Shown: positions 31,626 through 43,299, numbered from the stretch's first letter. The stretch is 64,000 nucleotides of DNA from Brachypterus glaber (GCA_958510825.1 OY294048.1:9937589-10001588), one strand, 5' to 3'. Program-made: numbers and translations. Notes: generated by a model not told the origin, from the letters alone.

Positions 31626-32446
31626 TACACTGAGATCAATTTTTGCATCCACGTGCATGGGTAATTTACTTGCAGCTGCTGCTGATGTGAATTTACACTC
31701 GAAGCGTTAATATAAATGCGATGTGTATTATATTTTTACATCCAGTGTGTAAAGTTTACACCAACGCTTAAATATACTTTTTACCTAAAACCCTTCAATT
31801 TATTAAACAAAAATAGAATAACCATTTTGTTATTTTTCTATTTATGAATAGTGTTTTATGGAAAAACTACGCAAAAGAAAAATAAAACGTATATTCGTCA
31901 TCAGCGCTACAAAAAGTACCAATATAAAATAGAAACAGAAAACATAGACAAATCTTAACAACTTAAAATTTGCAGGCCAGTGTTACCGCCTAAATAAGTA
32001 ATCACACTTTTTAAATATTTACTTTTAATCAACACTTATCAATTATTTCTTTGAAAAATCTAGTACACACAAAATTATACGTACGCTCTTACAAACGTAA
32101 ACAATTATAATGGTCGACAGCCACCAGACTCGAAGTAGGAATTCTGGCTTCTCGAGTCACGTGACTAGCTTAACGCCCGCGATTGGCTGGCTTGTACATC
32201 AGAAGTGTGATTTATACACTTCGGGTGTATTGTTGCTAAAGATATGTTTATAAAAATACACTTTCTTGAGCTCCGAGTGTATTGTTGCAGAAGGCATGGA
32301 TGTAAAAATACACACTCTAGGTCAAAATCACCTCACCTGTGTAGTGTCACATCAATGTTAATGTACATTTATATAAAGGTGTAAAATTTACACATTTATA
32401 GAGTGTATTTTTTTACACCTTTTCAATGTAATTTCTTTCAGTGTAC
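31625..32446. mobile_element. MITE with TACACTGA ends
   Basis: Ends TACACTGAGATCAATTTT and AATTTCTTTCAGTGTA are inverted. The interior is rich in GTGTAAA / TTTACAC words in both orientations (31730-31750, 32220-32410). The TIR resembles TACACGGAAAGAAATT of 17503-17933. Confidence 0.65.
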
Positions 32447-32459
32447 TACAGGGGAAAAA

Positions 32460-32795
32460 ATAAGTCGCAAAATGTTCAGGAAACGAAAGGAGACTTTAGA
32501 AATTGGCCTGTTGAAGATAAGTTTCAATCTTAAAACCACTGATGGTTTTAGATGGATCGTCATTTGAACTTTCAAGGGACACAAATCAATCTGCGGGGAA
32601 ACGCTTAGTTTCGACATAAGGCCAATATAGTGTTTAAAATAGGAGTTCCCCGCAAATTGCTTCATCCCTTGAAAGCTCACATGATGATCCATTTAAACAA
32701 TCAACGGTTTTAACATTGTAACTTATATTCAACCTGTTTCGAATGAAAAAAATCGCCAGTCTCATTGAACTTTAAACCCCATTTCAATCATGTTC
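32460..32795. mobile_element. foldback element
   Basis: GGCCTGTTGAAGATAAGTTT, GATGGTTTTAGATGGATCGT, CTTTCAAGGGA and GCGGGGAA on the left are mirrored by TTCCCCGC, TCCCTTGAAAG, GATGATCCATTTAAAC and AACTTATATTCAACCTGTTT on the right. The 84-codon minus frame is a shadow of the palindrome. Confidence 0.8.
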
Positions 32796-33045
32796 CCATC
32801 ATCCTATGGAACTCAAATTAAGTGCATACTAATCAGTTTATAGTGCAGTTTAATCCACCACAAGGTGGTGCTTATCATCCTACAGGCCACTTCCAATAGG
32901 GAGATCTCGGTAGTCTCCTTTAAGTTTAAAGCCTAACAGATCTACCAAAAATCTTGTAAAAATTATATTTTCTTTTTATTACATTTTTAGTACCTATAAA
33001 GGATATCCTGCAATTTTTACACAGCTTCGTTATTTTAAAATAAAA
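32796..33045. other. no recognisable feature
   Basis: Unique-looking sequence with a small CCACCACAAGGTGGTG palindrome near 32858. Confidence 0.4.
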
Positions 33046-33049
33046 AAAT

Positions 33050-33325
33050 TATAAGGGCAAAAACAAAGATTTTGGTAAGGGGTGGTTATTTAAAATTAAA
33101 ATCCGAGAAAAAAAATACATGCACCTTGGTCAAAAAATCATTCCTAAGGAAGTTATGTCTTTTTAAATGTCCTATTTTTAAAGACATGGTGTATTTTAAG
33201 AATGCCATGGCGTAGCTCCCTTAGGAATGATTTTTGACCAAGGTAAATAAAATTTTTTTTAGGGCATTTAATGTTAAATAACCACCCATTACTAAAATCT
33301 TTGTTTTTGGCTTTATAATATTTTT
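33050..33325. mobile_element. foldback element
   Basis: GGCAAAAACAAAGATTTTGG, GGGTGGTTATTTAAA, ACCTTGGTCAAAAAATCATT and CCTAAGG pair with CCTTAGGAATGATTTTTGAC, CAAGGT, TTAAATAACCACCC and CTAAAATCTTTGTTTTTGGC. The loop centre is near 33180. Confidence 0.85.
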
Positions 33326-33602
33326 ATTTTTTATTTTTGGTTCTTGATGCATAAATTTTTTTTTATATGCATTTATCTTAAAAACGGGTAATCCTGCGAT
33401 GTTACACCACAAATACTTTTATGTGTATTTTTACATAAAAAGTATATTCCATTATGAAAAATTCAAAAAAATTAAACCGAAAAAAGTTTTAGGCAAAAAA
33501 TAGAAAATGCTCCCGGTTTTGAATTAAAATATATTTTTTTTTACCTGACTTGCGGAAACAAATAATGTATTCTGTATAGGTAGATAGGTTAACATGTATA
33601 TA

Positions 33603-33811
33603 CAGTGCGATTATAAAGTGCCGAACAGTTTGAAAAGAAAATACTCTTCGTTTGAAGCCACGCCTCTGTTAGAGTTGTGCGCGACAAGTCCATGTGATTT
33701 CTACATACAACAGCTCGATGGCCAGTAAAACGCACACAGCTTTCTTGCATTTTGCTCATCGCTAATGCCAGTTTTGCATTAAAAAGTGTTCGGCACTTTA
33801 TAATCTCACGG
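33603..33811. mobile_element. 209-bp MITE flanked by TA
   Basis: Ends CAGTGCGATTATAAAGTGCC(GAACA) and GGCACTTTATAATCTCACGG are inverted, with TA outside each (33601-33602, 33812-33813). TA flanks suggest Tc1/mariner-type mobilisation. A 179-codon minus frame that spans it is not supported as a gene. Confidence 0.75.
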
Positions 33812-35030
33812 TATGCTTGTATACTAATATATAAGTTTGCAGGTAGTATTCTTTCTAAAGAAACCCTCCAAAATTTACTCAATTTTAGATTAAATGAGTT
33901 TTTATCCGAAAAACAGGTAGCGAAGTTTGAGTGCTTTGAGCTACCTCTAAACATTAATCGATTTGGCTCATTTTTGAGTGGCCACGGTTTTTTACCAAGG
34001 AGCAACTTTTGAGTCAGAGAGCGTTTTCGATTTTTAAATTTTGGATTTTTTTGACACACCCTACTGGCCACATAAACCCAAAAAAAAACTAATGGATTTT
34101 GGAATTGTAGGGCAATACTATTTTCCACTGATTGTGGCCAGTTATTTTAAAATGTTTCTTTCATTCTTTACCCGGAATAGAAGTAAAATGAGAAATCTGT
34201 AAAATGTGTTTTCATTACATTAGTATGGGTAGGTACTGAGATTAATCTATTTTACACTCTGCATTGAGGGAGATATCAGATAGAGATCATGAAGTCTTTA
34301 ATAATTAAGCTGTTCTATTATTATAGAACATCTTCAAGGCAATTGTTTTCTCACCCTCGCATATTAGGGAAGCCATTAACTTAGATTTGCAGCTGACTAT
34401 TACAAGAAAGGCTAATTTAAATAATATTATTTGAAATAAACTGTTCAACAAATGAAGGGAATCACTAAAAAAATACATTTTGATTTTGTAAAAGAGTTCA
34501 TATTAGCCGGTCTTTGAAATATAGTTAATTAAAAAACAATATTTTTTTTAGGGATCCACTTCATTCGCTAAGCAGTTTATAAAGGACGCCATACATTTAT
34601 GTAGGAAAGTGTCTGTCTGTGGTTTTCACTGAAATAATATGTTGTACGACTTCCACCAAAGTTTTCCTTTTTATAAATTAACCTTGTTTTTACTTACTTA
34701 AGCTTAAAAAAATATAAAACTAATATTAAAATAATTTGATCAGTGACTCCTGAGCTCCTATTTTTTATGTCCATGTCAACTTATATTTATTTGTCGAGTA
34801 TTTTCCGGTTATTTTTCTTATGCAGTTTTTTATACATTTTTGGACTTTTTACTGAATTCAAAATTAAAAAAAAAAATCAGGGAGTTCAATTTAAAAAAAG
34901 ATATTTATGCTTCCGAAACCGGAAGTGAAAAAAAATTAAATCCGCGATTTTATAGCCAATGTAAAATTATATAAATCAACAAAGTTTTGTTTTTATCGAA
35001 TGAAGATTAATCTTAATTTTAGGGGTGGAC
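33812..35030. other. no gene assigned
   Basis: AT-rich. A minus-strand frame continues from the MITE to 34128 but has no domain and low-complexity composition. Nothing else recognisable. Confidence 0.35.
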
Positions 35031-35039
35031 ATAAAAAAA

Positions 35040-35360
35040 ACTCACCCAATATGCATAATAATGTATGGGTATATGCATAATTATTTATGGGTATGCAATG
35101 TATACATAGACCTATGCCTTATTATGTATGATCAATGATCAATGATCATTAATCATTTATAAAATTTTAAATTTTGGCGAAGGCGCACCATATCTGGCCA
35201 GGCATAACGATGTTTTTGTATGATTATACATAATTTTACCTTAAATTTTGCATAATTATTATTTATGATCATACCGGGTCAAAATTCATACGTGATCAAA
35301 ATCCAGAAATTATTATACAAAATTTTGCATAATTATGCATAATCATACAAAAATATTTTT
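35040..35360. repeat. low-complexity ATGCATAAT / TGATCA-rich tract
   Basis: Repeated ATGCATAATTAT words and TGATCAATGATCAATGATCA (35129-35148). No coding. Confidence 0.6.
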
Positions 35361-35512
35361 CCCCAGGTAGTACCAAATAAATGTTTGAAGGTTTATTTTT
35401 ATCAAAAATACTTCGTATTAAAACTTTTTTCTCTGTGTGTACGAATAACAGAGGTCGAACACATTAAGGTAAATCAGTCACGTAGATACTAATTCCTTCC
35501 AATTTTTTCCAG

Positions 35513-35737
35513 GTTGCAAAAACCGAAAAGTTACCTCGTAGAGAATCAGACAAGCCAGAGTGGAGTGATTTAATGCTAGACATGGAACTTACTCAATATC
35601 ATTTTAATCAAGGCAGATTGTATCTGCAATGTGTCGCTCAAATAATGGATATTTACCATGAAGAAGTTGGGTTACAGTTGGGTAGTGCCAGAGATCCTGT
35701 TCCAGAACGAGGTGATTATTTACCACTTATTTCGTAG
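35513..35737 (+). CDS. terminal coding exon, Beaten-path-like immunoglobulin protein
   Basis: A T-rich tract and CAG (35510-35512) form a splice acceptor. From 35513 a frame of 74 codons runs to TAG at 35735-35737 with no interruption, balanced codon use and GC content above its surroundings. The peptide contains GRLYLQCVAQIMDIYHEE (residues about 34-51), the 'L.L.C.A.I...Y.E' strand of a second Ig-like domain with its disulphide Cys (residue 40), then GSARDPVPERG. I associate this C.A.I..lY.e...PVPeR pattern with arthropod Beaten-path (beat) axon-guidance Ig proteins; that is recall, not a search. Upstream exons would lie outside or far upstream, across large repeat-filled introns. No upstream exon and no clear AATAAA just downstream were found. 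Start phase of the exon is assumed. Confidence 0.65.
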   Translation, partial: VAKTEKLPRRESDKPEWSDLMLDMELTQYHFNQGRLYLQCVAQIMDIYHEEVGLQLGSARDPVPERGDYLPLIS

Positions 35738-35862
35738 ACGCAAGGGCATAAGAGAATAGCTCACAGATCATTTTTTTTAATAATCAATGTTCCCTTATTC
35801 CCCATTGAAATTAATTTGTTTTTGAGTTATAAAGTTGTATTACGTTTACTTACTGATTTTTT

Positions 35863-36054
35863 TATACCGGGTGTCCTAAATTTTACTTCTCGGCCAATAT
35901 CTCCGTTATTTTAAAAAATAGAAACTTAATCAAAAAACATATTAAATGGTATCAAGAGTAGTTTTAAATCCCATATAAATTCCTCAATAACTCATCCCTA
36001 TGGAACTACCCTAAACTTTTTTTAATTAAGTTTCTATATGGGACACCCAGTATA
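35863..36054. mobile_element. 190-bp MITE with TATACNGGGTGTCC ends
   Basis: Left end TATACCGGGTGTCCTAAATT, right end ATATGGGACACCCAGTATA. It lies 126 bp downstream of the exon's stop codon, so possibly in the 3' UTR or just beyond. It contains CAATATCTCCGTTATTTT, which recurs near 62150 and 63010. Confidence 0.85.
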
Positions 36055-37380
36055 TATTAGCTATTATACATAGCTATTTTATCATTTTAGAGATTTCAAT
36101 AGTTTTAGGATTGATTTATCACCCAAGAGCTGTAAAGATAACAATTTTAAAAAAGAATATCTAATAACTCGAGAACCCCTGATCCAATTGTCAAAAATAA
36201 AATACTGTTAAAACCAGAATTAAAATAACATTCAAATAAGTTCTTACTTGACTTATGGTCCTATTTAAACATTCAAACATGGCGCTCCTTGACGGTAGTA
36301 GGTTATGATGTAATTCATGTGAGTAAAATCACAATAAAAAGCAACCTGTCCGATGATTTTTTCTAAAAAATAGCTACGGCCCTGTATGTAATTATCAAAA
36401 AATATTTTTAATACAGTTACAAATTTGTAAGTTATTTTTATATGTTTTTTAACTTGGGAAATAAGTATGTATTTTATAATTTTTTGATAAATACAATAAG
36501 ATTTACCTAATTTATAGTATACAGTATATTGTATTTATTGTATCAGTAAATGGCATGCTAAAATTTAAGATTGCCGTTATCAATACTAGTATACATGAAA
36601 AATCTTGTCGCTCTAGCTTTAAAGTTACCAGAGTTATTAATTAAAAACCTTATTTTTAGGGCCGTAGCTCCCAGACCAACCTTTATATGAACTTTTTTTC
36701 ATACTTTTAGATGTAGAATCACCTCCTAAATTTTGGCATGCACGTTACTGATCACACTGTTTAAAAAAATACATATATTTATTTTGTTGAGAAAAATAGA
36801 ATTTTTTTAATTTTTCTTTTCCGATTTACTTAAAACCTGGTTTTGTGCACATACAACTTTGTAACTGTAATCTAACGATTTGTAAAAAAATATCTTTGGT
36901 TTTGTAAAATTAAATTGTAATAGGGTAATTTTAAAAATACGGTTAACTTAATGACTTTCATTTAGCAGATGCGTGTTGATTTAATAACATTATATTTGTA
37001 ATGAGAGCTACTATAGAGAATACATTCCCAGCAGACTGAAAGTCCGCTTCAAATTAAAAAGTATAGGGTCCAAATCAATATATCGAACTAAGACGATTTG
37101 TTTAAAAGTAAAGTTTTAGGTTTGCTGCATCAGAAAACACAGTAAAAACTCAAAATTTTAATTTTTGTTATTGTTGAATTGACAAATTGTCGTATTTTTT
37201 CTTTGGATATCTCATTTGAAAGGTATTTCTATTCTGGTTTCAACAGTGTTTTGTTTTTAAAACTTAAACCATGTTATTACATGTTTCAAAATGTTATATT
37301 TAATGAACTTTATCTCTTTGGGGAGATAAATCAATTTTAAAAGTACTAAAATCCTAAAAATGACAAAAATCACTATGTAT
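36055..37380. other. no gene assigned; decayed repeats
   Basis: Contains GGGCCGTAGCTCCCAGACCA (36660) and an 'ACATTATATTTGTAATG' stretch. No ORF or complete element was recognised. Might include 3' UTR of the preceding exon. Confidence 0.35.
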
Positions 37381-37382
37381 AA

Positions 37383-37772
37383 TATCGACACTCCAAGCAA
37401 CAAGGACGTAATTCAAGTTAGACCCATTTTGAGTTATACTCATAGGTAAACTCCTTGAAAAAAGATACACATGGTGGTACTACTCAGATTTCTCCACAGG
37501 TCATTTTAACCAAAAGTTTACCTAAAAACACTAAAGTAAAAAATTTTAAACTTGAATATTATCAGAAACTAACAATAAATAAACAATAAATATTTATACA
37601 GTTAAATAGAGAATTTTATAAGCTTTCAAATGACGTATCGCATGGCTTCCTTTTCCACTTCAATCATTTACCCACCCTTAAATAACAAAATAAATATTTT
37701 AAAAATTTAGCTGTCGTGAAAAATGACAATATATGAGTTACGGCTTTGTTGCTTGGGGGTATCGATATCTAT
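37383..37772. mobile_element. 390-bp MITE with TATCGA...CCAAGCAACAA ends
   Basis: TATCGACACTCCAAGCAACA then AGGACGTAATTCAAG (37383) is inverted relative to GAGTTACGGCTTTGTTGCTT then GGGGGTATCGATA (37735-37770). A TACAGAGCG-family block (AGAGAATTTTATAAGCTTTC) is embedded near 37608. Confidence 0.75.
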
Positions 37773-37954
37773 TTTACACGGGTACTACTTAACGTACTTT
37801 ATCGCTCTAACTACTAAAAGTTCCTAATATGTTACTAAAAGAGGCAAAAAATACGTTGGAAAATAAGGTTAGGGGCGCAAATTTTAATAAATTATTTTTT
37901 TTTGCCCCACACAAATATATACCGTTAACTATTATTAATTAAAAAATAGTTATT

Positions 37955-38006
37955 TTCTTAACTAGTGTATTAAGTGGATAAAATCACTTAATACACGAGT
38001 TGAGAA
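37955..38006. mobile_element. asymmetric palindrome P9 (CTAG/CTCG arms)
   Basis: TTCTTAACTAGTGTATTAAG plus TG, an 8-nt loop GATAAAAT, then CACTTAATACACGAGTTGAG plus AA. Over 22 paired bases only two differ: T/C and A/C, five bases apart. Confidence 0.9.
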
Positions 38007-38099
38007 TTTAATTTTATCCAACACCTTTTATTTTTAAATAAAAATCTATAATTTTGCGAAAAATTATGTCAAAAATATTAAGATTAAGTTTTCTTAATA

Positions 38100-38400
38100 C
38101 TAAAATAATAGGTAGCCATGGCCTAAGTATGCCTATTAAAAATAAACAATTGCTAGTTTTACATTTCTTACAAACGTATTTGATAACTCAGGAAGTCTTT
38201 GAGCCATAGCGTTCTGTATACAGCGTTCTCTTTTGCCTACGCGCCACTTATTTACAGATTAAATTCAGCAACACAAGTGTCCTTAACGGAGCGAAAACAC
38301 GATCAATATTCAAGCTGATAATTTCTTACATTCAAATTAAGGCGTTTTTTGTCTGCAGATATTTTTATTATACTCTGTATAGTATACGCCTACTTCCCAA
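38100..38400. other. decayed repeat, no gene
   Basis: Contains TGATAACTCAGGAAGTCTTT (loose relative of the 46-kb family). Otherwise featureless. Confidence 0.35.
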
Positions 38401-38403
38401 GGA

Positions 38404-38698
38404 AAGTAAGGGAACGTTCAAGTATTACGTAACGCTCCTAGGGGGAGGTGGAGGTCATTTTGGAGTGTTACGCCCATGTTAATGGTATAGGAAAATAACG
38501 GGGGGTGGGGTCCAAAAGTCCAAAATGATATTTGCTTTACGTAATACTTAGGGCCACTTGCACCAATGATGGTTTAACTTTAAACTTGGATTAAATTGAC
38601 GGATGGCCTATCAGAACGCAGCATTTTTAACTTAAACTCGGTTTGTAGTTAATCCCGTACCAAAATTTGGTGCAAGTGGCCCTTAAACGTTCTTTAAG
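38404..38698. mobile_element. GGGAACGTTCAAGTATTACG element carrying a nested MITE
   Basis: The left end GGGAACGTTCAAGTATTACG plus TAACGC matches the 165-bp MITE at 27736. The right end TTTACGTAATAC...AAACGTTCTT is split by the TTA-flanked MITE at 38551-38682. TAA occurs outside each end. The interior is GC-richer (GGGGGAGGTGGAGGTC). Confidence 0.8.
38551..38682 (-). mobile_element. PIF/Harbinger-type MITE, second copy, TSD TTA
   Basis: GGGCCACTTGCACCAATGAT...TTGGTGCAAGTGGCCC flanked by TTA (38548-38550, 38683-38685). Inverted relative to 17208-17342, from which it differs by a few substitutions and a 3-bp deletion. Confidence 0.9.
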
Positions 38699-38894
38699 TA
38701 ATAATTTAAAATATAATGGACAATATTACCAAGAATCATCATCATCCAGCATTTCCAAAACTGTTATCTATAGTACAATGTACTATAGGTACTATTAGTA
38801 CATAGTCCAGCGAAATAATGAAAAGTTCCTATTTTAAAATGCAATAAATGTACACGGGCTGCTATTTTAAAGGGTAGTAGTGGATGGTAGCAGA

Positions 38895-39530
38895 ACACAC
38901 CTGTTAGTTTTTCACCTGGTGATTTGAGTAAGGGGTGTCCGCTATCTTAAGTTTTAGGGGTGAGTGCGGTTATCTCGCTAAATATGCATCTTATGATAAA
39001 AATGCATATAACTAATTTTGTTAAAGAGAAAATTTCCAACAATTTTTTTTTGGATAATTTTTTTATTATATTAATAACAATCAAGTTATAAATATTCAAA
39101 AATGTTGAGGGTGAAATTGTTTTTTTCGATTTTTTAGCCAAACTATTCGTCGGAGGATAAAAGTGTTTATAAGCAAACTTGTAGCTCTTGAAATTCTCTA
39201 TAAGTTTTATATATTATTCGTTTTCATAAGTATTTTGTTACGATTACAGTGGGCGGTGAAAGTCGAGTTGCGCCTTCTGTAACTGTACCAAAGTACCAAG
39301 AAAATTTAGAGTATATCAAAGTTATAGAGAGTTTGCTCATAACCAATTTCACCTCCAACATGACTATTTTTAAATTAACTTCATTGTTATTAATATATTA
39401 ACAAAAATGATCCAAACAAAAATTGTTGGAAATTTCCTTCTGAATAAAATTGGTTATATGCATTTTTATAGTAAGTTGCATATTAAGTAACCCCTTAGGC
39501 AAATCACCCGGTAAAACAGGAGTGACTACA
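38895..39530. mobile_element. foldback element (CTCCTGTTT-AC-GGGTGATTTG ends)
   Basis: The left end CCTGTTAGTTTTTCACCTGG then TGATTTGAGTAAGGGG pairs with CCCCTTAGGCAAATCACCCG then GTAAAACAGG on the right. Internal arms around AATTTCCAACAATTTTT / AAAATTGTTGGAAATTT also pair. A truncated left half recurs at 61380-61560. Confidence 0.8.
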
Positions 39531-39960
39531 AAAGTGCTAGCTGAGGGATTATCGAAAAATATTTAGTTTAAATATTAACCATACGAATACCGAATATTTA
39601 CAAATTTAATATCATTTTAAGGTACGTAGGTACCGTGTTATTTTACACTCAATTTTTTTAAATATCCGGTATACATAACGTAAATATTTGTTGCATATGA
39701 AATGTAAAAAAATATTTTATAGATCCATTTTTATCAGTGTATACATAATATTATAATGCATATTGTACTAGAAGCAATATTGATCTATTTCCACAGTAAA
39801 TATGTTTGTCTGCATATTTATATTCAAAATTTGCATAATTAATTACATCGTTTAGTTATTAACAATTATCAGCACAAAGCTTTACTAAGTCACAATTACC
39901 AATCTATGTTAAGCAAAATTAGATTAATAAATTTAACCGGTTATGTCTATATTATATTCT
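39530..39960. other. no recognisable feature
   Basis: AT-rich sequence only. Confidence 0.4.
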
Positions 39961-39966
39961 ATTTCT

Positions 39967-39993
39967 ATTATTATTATTATTATTATTATTATA
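39967..39993. repeat. (TTA)n microsatellite
   Basis: About nine consecutive TTA/TAT triplets. Confidence 0.9.
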
Positions 39994-40064
39994 TTATATC
40001 ATATTGTTGTGAAGTGGTTTTTTACTAATAAATATTTTTCTACTAATGTTATAAAGTAGAAAAT

Positions 40065-40240
40065 TAGGTTATAGCCGAGCAGAGATTATAATATAATAAC
40101 TTAATAATATTATAATATAATAATATTATATATAATAATATTATGATAATTTTTATTATAACTTACTAAGTTAGGTTGGCCATCCAATCTTCTATCGTAT
40201 TTAAAGTATACCCGAGCGGAGAATATACTTAACCACGTGT
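40065..40240. repeat. AT satellite-like tract with two CCGAGCRGAG mini-hairpins
   Basis: TTATAGCCGAGCAGAGATTA plus TAA (40070-40092) and AAGTATACCCGAGCGGAGAA plus TATACTT (40206-40232) are short hairpins around a GAGCGG-type core. Between them runs an AATATTATA-type tract. Confidence 0.65.
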
Positions 40241-41920
40241 CACTTTATTCGGGAGCTAAGTAAGTTCTAGTGAGATGGTGTTTTGGAAACGGATTTAAAC
40301 AATTGCTTCTTAACTTAAGAATAATATATTAAATAAATGTGAATAAATTCTTCAAGAACATGAAAGATCAATTCTTACTTCTAAGTCTTACTTCTATGCA
40401 AAGCCCCTAAATTCTAATTTCCATTATATAGTAGTTTTTCATTAAATACTTATAAATTAAAACATTCTATGTTTGAAATCCCAACTATTCACAATAATTT
40501 TCAACGCCCAAATTATTGTCTACATTTTTCTCAGCGTAAATATTAAGACTTGTATGTAAAAGTCCTTTAAATAAGTTTACAGAATAGTTTTCAAAGTTCA
40601 TTATTATTCGTCAAAATTTCTATCAGTATTTGTACTAACCATATATAGAAGTGTTCAAAACTATTTTTAAGTCTGATATTACAAGTCTCAAAATATTTCT
40701 AAGTTTCAAAACTATTTATAATTTAAGAAAAATTCTCAAAATTATTCCTAACAGAAACTACATTTTATCTTTGCACTTTTGAACATGGAGACACTCTAAA
40801 TACAACTGAATAAAATCTGAATCAGTTTATATAGGCTTTTTAAAATTATAAAAAAAGTCAATAGTTTATTATTTGCCAAGGCTTTTAGCGCAAAATATTT
40901 CTAACGACACCGACTATATTTAATTACCCTGATAAAAGAGTTCCAGTCTCATCAATTTGGAAGCCAATTACTATTTCTGACATCTGAAACGATCATTTTA
41001 ACCATAAATAGTAATTGTTTATGCAATTATAATTATGTCAAATTTTAAGTTATACCGCAAAGGGTCACCGAAAAGGGTCCGATCTTATGTAAAACAAACC
41101 GGACTTTGCCGAAGAAATCTCGTAAAGCCAGAATGTATTTGCGCTATGATTAAAGCAATATTATTATAAAAATTTTAACACCATATAAAATATGCCGATC
41201 ATGATAATATTTTAACAAATATAATCTATGTAAAATTTGAAACAATAAGTAGGTCAAGTTTAAGGAGAGAAAAAATGTTTTAAAATTGTAATGCCAACCC
41301 AAAACAAAAAGTCCTAAATCGGTCATCAATTTAAATCAATTTTTTTTTAGAGCAAAATAGAAAAAATTGTATAAAGCACTCGTTTAATAATACGTTTTTA
41401 GAGCTTAAAATGGGTGTTATGAAACTAGTACTTTTTATTTTACTATTAATTTTTACTTGCCAGTATCTAACACAAATAAATAAATAAATAAAATATTATA
41501 TTATAATTTTTTCTCTGTGTATACAGGCCTAAACATCACGCTGATATAAAATGCACAGTTTTGGCATTGGTGCTCGGGCATGCTCATTGAAAACATGGTT
41601 TAAAAATGCGAATAAATGTTATCTAATGGCTCAAATAACGCGTTTGCAAATTGCATATATTCCAGCAAATATTTTACTTTTAACGACGGTCATAAATCAA
41701 AATTTATACATTTATTTGTTTCAGTAGTTTATTCAATAACTAAACTTTATTGCTCGTTTATAAATCCGAGTTCGAAAAATACCTTGCCAATAATATTTTA
41801 TGAAGACAAACGTCCATTAGAATATCGACAAACATTTTTTTTCAGGCAGAAAGACTATAAAATAAACAAAAAAAAAGCATTTCATCGAAAAAGAGCCAAG
41901 GAAATATACTAGTAATTATA
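40240..41920. other. no gene assigned
   Basis: AT-rich, largely unique. An (AAAT)n run lies near 41470. The 98-codon frame at 41616 has no domain resemblance and no supporting context. Confidence 0.35.
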
Positions 41921-42029
41921 TACCAAGGTAGAGAAGACATTTTTTATAGCCAAGCGTATTAAATCCCGAGCTGCGTAGCAGCAAGGGATTTAAGAGTGCG
42001 AGTCTATAATAGTCTTCTCTACTGTGGTA
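41921..42029. mobile_element. asymmetric palindrome P10 with nested hairpin
   Basis: Outer arms TACCAAGGTAGAGAAGAC...TATAG / CTATAATAGTCTTCTCTACT plus GTGGTA differ as CCAAGG against CCACAG. The nested hairpin TTAAATCCCGAGCTGC / GCAGCAAGGGATTTAA (41959-41993) has CCGAGC facing CCTTGC. Confidence 0.85.
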
Positions 42030-42520
42030 GTTAGTTAGTTAGTTTTTTCACTACTAGCACTATTTAACTATTTCTATTAAAATAATCAAATAAATTATTA
42101 ACAGGAATATTTCTTGAAATTTTCATAAAAATCAAGTAGACTTGATAAATTACATTTGCTTAAATAAATACTTTGAACTGACGTTTAAAAATTTAGTTTT
42201 TTTTATTTATTTATTTTTTTTCATAATATTTAGCTAATTATTGATTGTATTAATTGGTAATACTTATAATTAATTATATTTAATTAATAGAAAGTTATTT
42301 AAAGCTATTTTCTTGGGTTTCATTAGAAAAATTGCACAAAGAACTGAAAAATCTAAAGTGACAGAAATCAATAGTTTATAAAATTTACTCCTACTAGGAG
42401 AGAAAAAATTATTATTGCTATAGGTGAAGAAAATTGATTTCACAGTCTGAAAACATAATAAATAATGCCAGTATTGAAAAAAAAACTGTTAACTTGTAAG
42501 ACAATATTTCCATCTCAAGA
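42030..42520. other. AT-rich, TTAG microsatellite, no gene
   Basis: A short TTAG run (42028-42045), then T- and A-rich sequence. Nothing else. Confidence 0.4.
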
Positions 42521-42660
42521 GCTCGCCCGGGCGGAAGCAACAAATTTTAAATATAAATATTTTTGTAAAAATTGTTATATAAGGATATTTGAGGTCTTTG
42601 AAACTGATTCTAATTAAAAAAAAAATAGTTTTCACTCCCCGTGGAAGTAGGAGTGACCGG
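42520..42660. repeat. single minisatellite unit
   Basis: ATTGTTATATAAGGATATTT, TGAAACTGATTCTAAT and CACTCCCCGTGG match units at 10700-10995 in the same orientation. Confidence 0.6.
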
Positions 42661-42860
42661 GGCTAGTTGTCGCAGGGGTAAGTTGTCGAAGTGCTTGTAT
42701 CTCAAAAAGTAAAATAGTTTTCTGCACCTAACCGAGATTAGCATCTGCTTTATAAAAGTGCTATTTATCATTTGTAAACTTAAAAGCAATAAGTTTAAAG
42801 AGTATCAAGATAATCCAATAAATGTCAAAATTAAAGCGTCCAGTAATTTTTTTATTTATT
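42646..42860. repeat. GACCGGGGCTAGTTGTCGCA end plus repeat shared with 2061-2212
   Basis: The terminal motif GACCGGGGCTAGTTGTCGCA (42654-42673) equals the ends of 2371-2891. The adjoining 150 bp matches 2061-2212. Confidence 0.7.
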
Positions 42861-43054
42861 TCTCAAGCGCCTCGTAAAAAAAGTCTTTACAGAAATTAAA
42901 AATTTAGCTCTCAACGTAAAAATAAGTTTATTTTTCAATATAAAAAACGAGCAAATGAAACTTAATATGACTTCCAGTACAGGAGTCCTATAACAGGGAA
43001 TGTGTTGAAAATTCCTGGTAAAATAATCAAGGTAGGTAATTAATGTGACGTTTA

Positions 43055-43226
43055 GAATAAACCATTAGAAATAACTGCGGCTGTTACTAATGATTTATTG
43101 GCAGACAAATTGAAGCAGCGATACCAGAAGGTATTGCAAATTTCGATATTTAGTGTGCAGACGCAAATACACGGTGTTTGCAGTCTTTTGGCATTAAATA
43201 AAGGGAATGATGACAAAACTTAAAAA
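43055..43226 (+). pseudogene. unidentified coding-like remnant
   Basis: A frame of about 56 codons reads ITAAVTNDLLADKLKQRYQK then VLQISIFSVQTQIHG and LLALNKGNDDKT, ending in TAA. Composition is amphipathic and less AT-driven than chance frames here. Upstream the frame is closed by stops (TAG at about 43052). No family recognised. It may be a transposase or gag scrap, or chance. Confidence 0.25.
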
Positions 43227-43299
43227 GCAACACATGTCCATGTCTGGAAATAAGCCCTGAGAGAGCTACGGTCCTTCGAAGATGGACATACTGAATGGA

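Noticed and set aside
33589..34128. 179-codon minus-strand ORF, the longest in the window
   Set aside because: Half lies across a TA-flanked MITE, the rest has no domain or coding-like composition, and there is no start context or splice site supporting it.
40070..40160. Replication origin-like AT tract
   Set aside because: AT-rich low complexity alone is not evidence in DNA of this composition.
42028..42048. Telomere-like TTAG repeats
   Set aside because: Only four TTAG units, not the insect TTAGG repeat.
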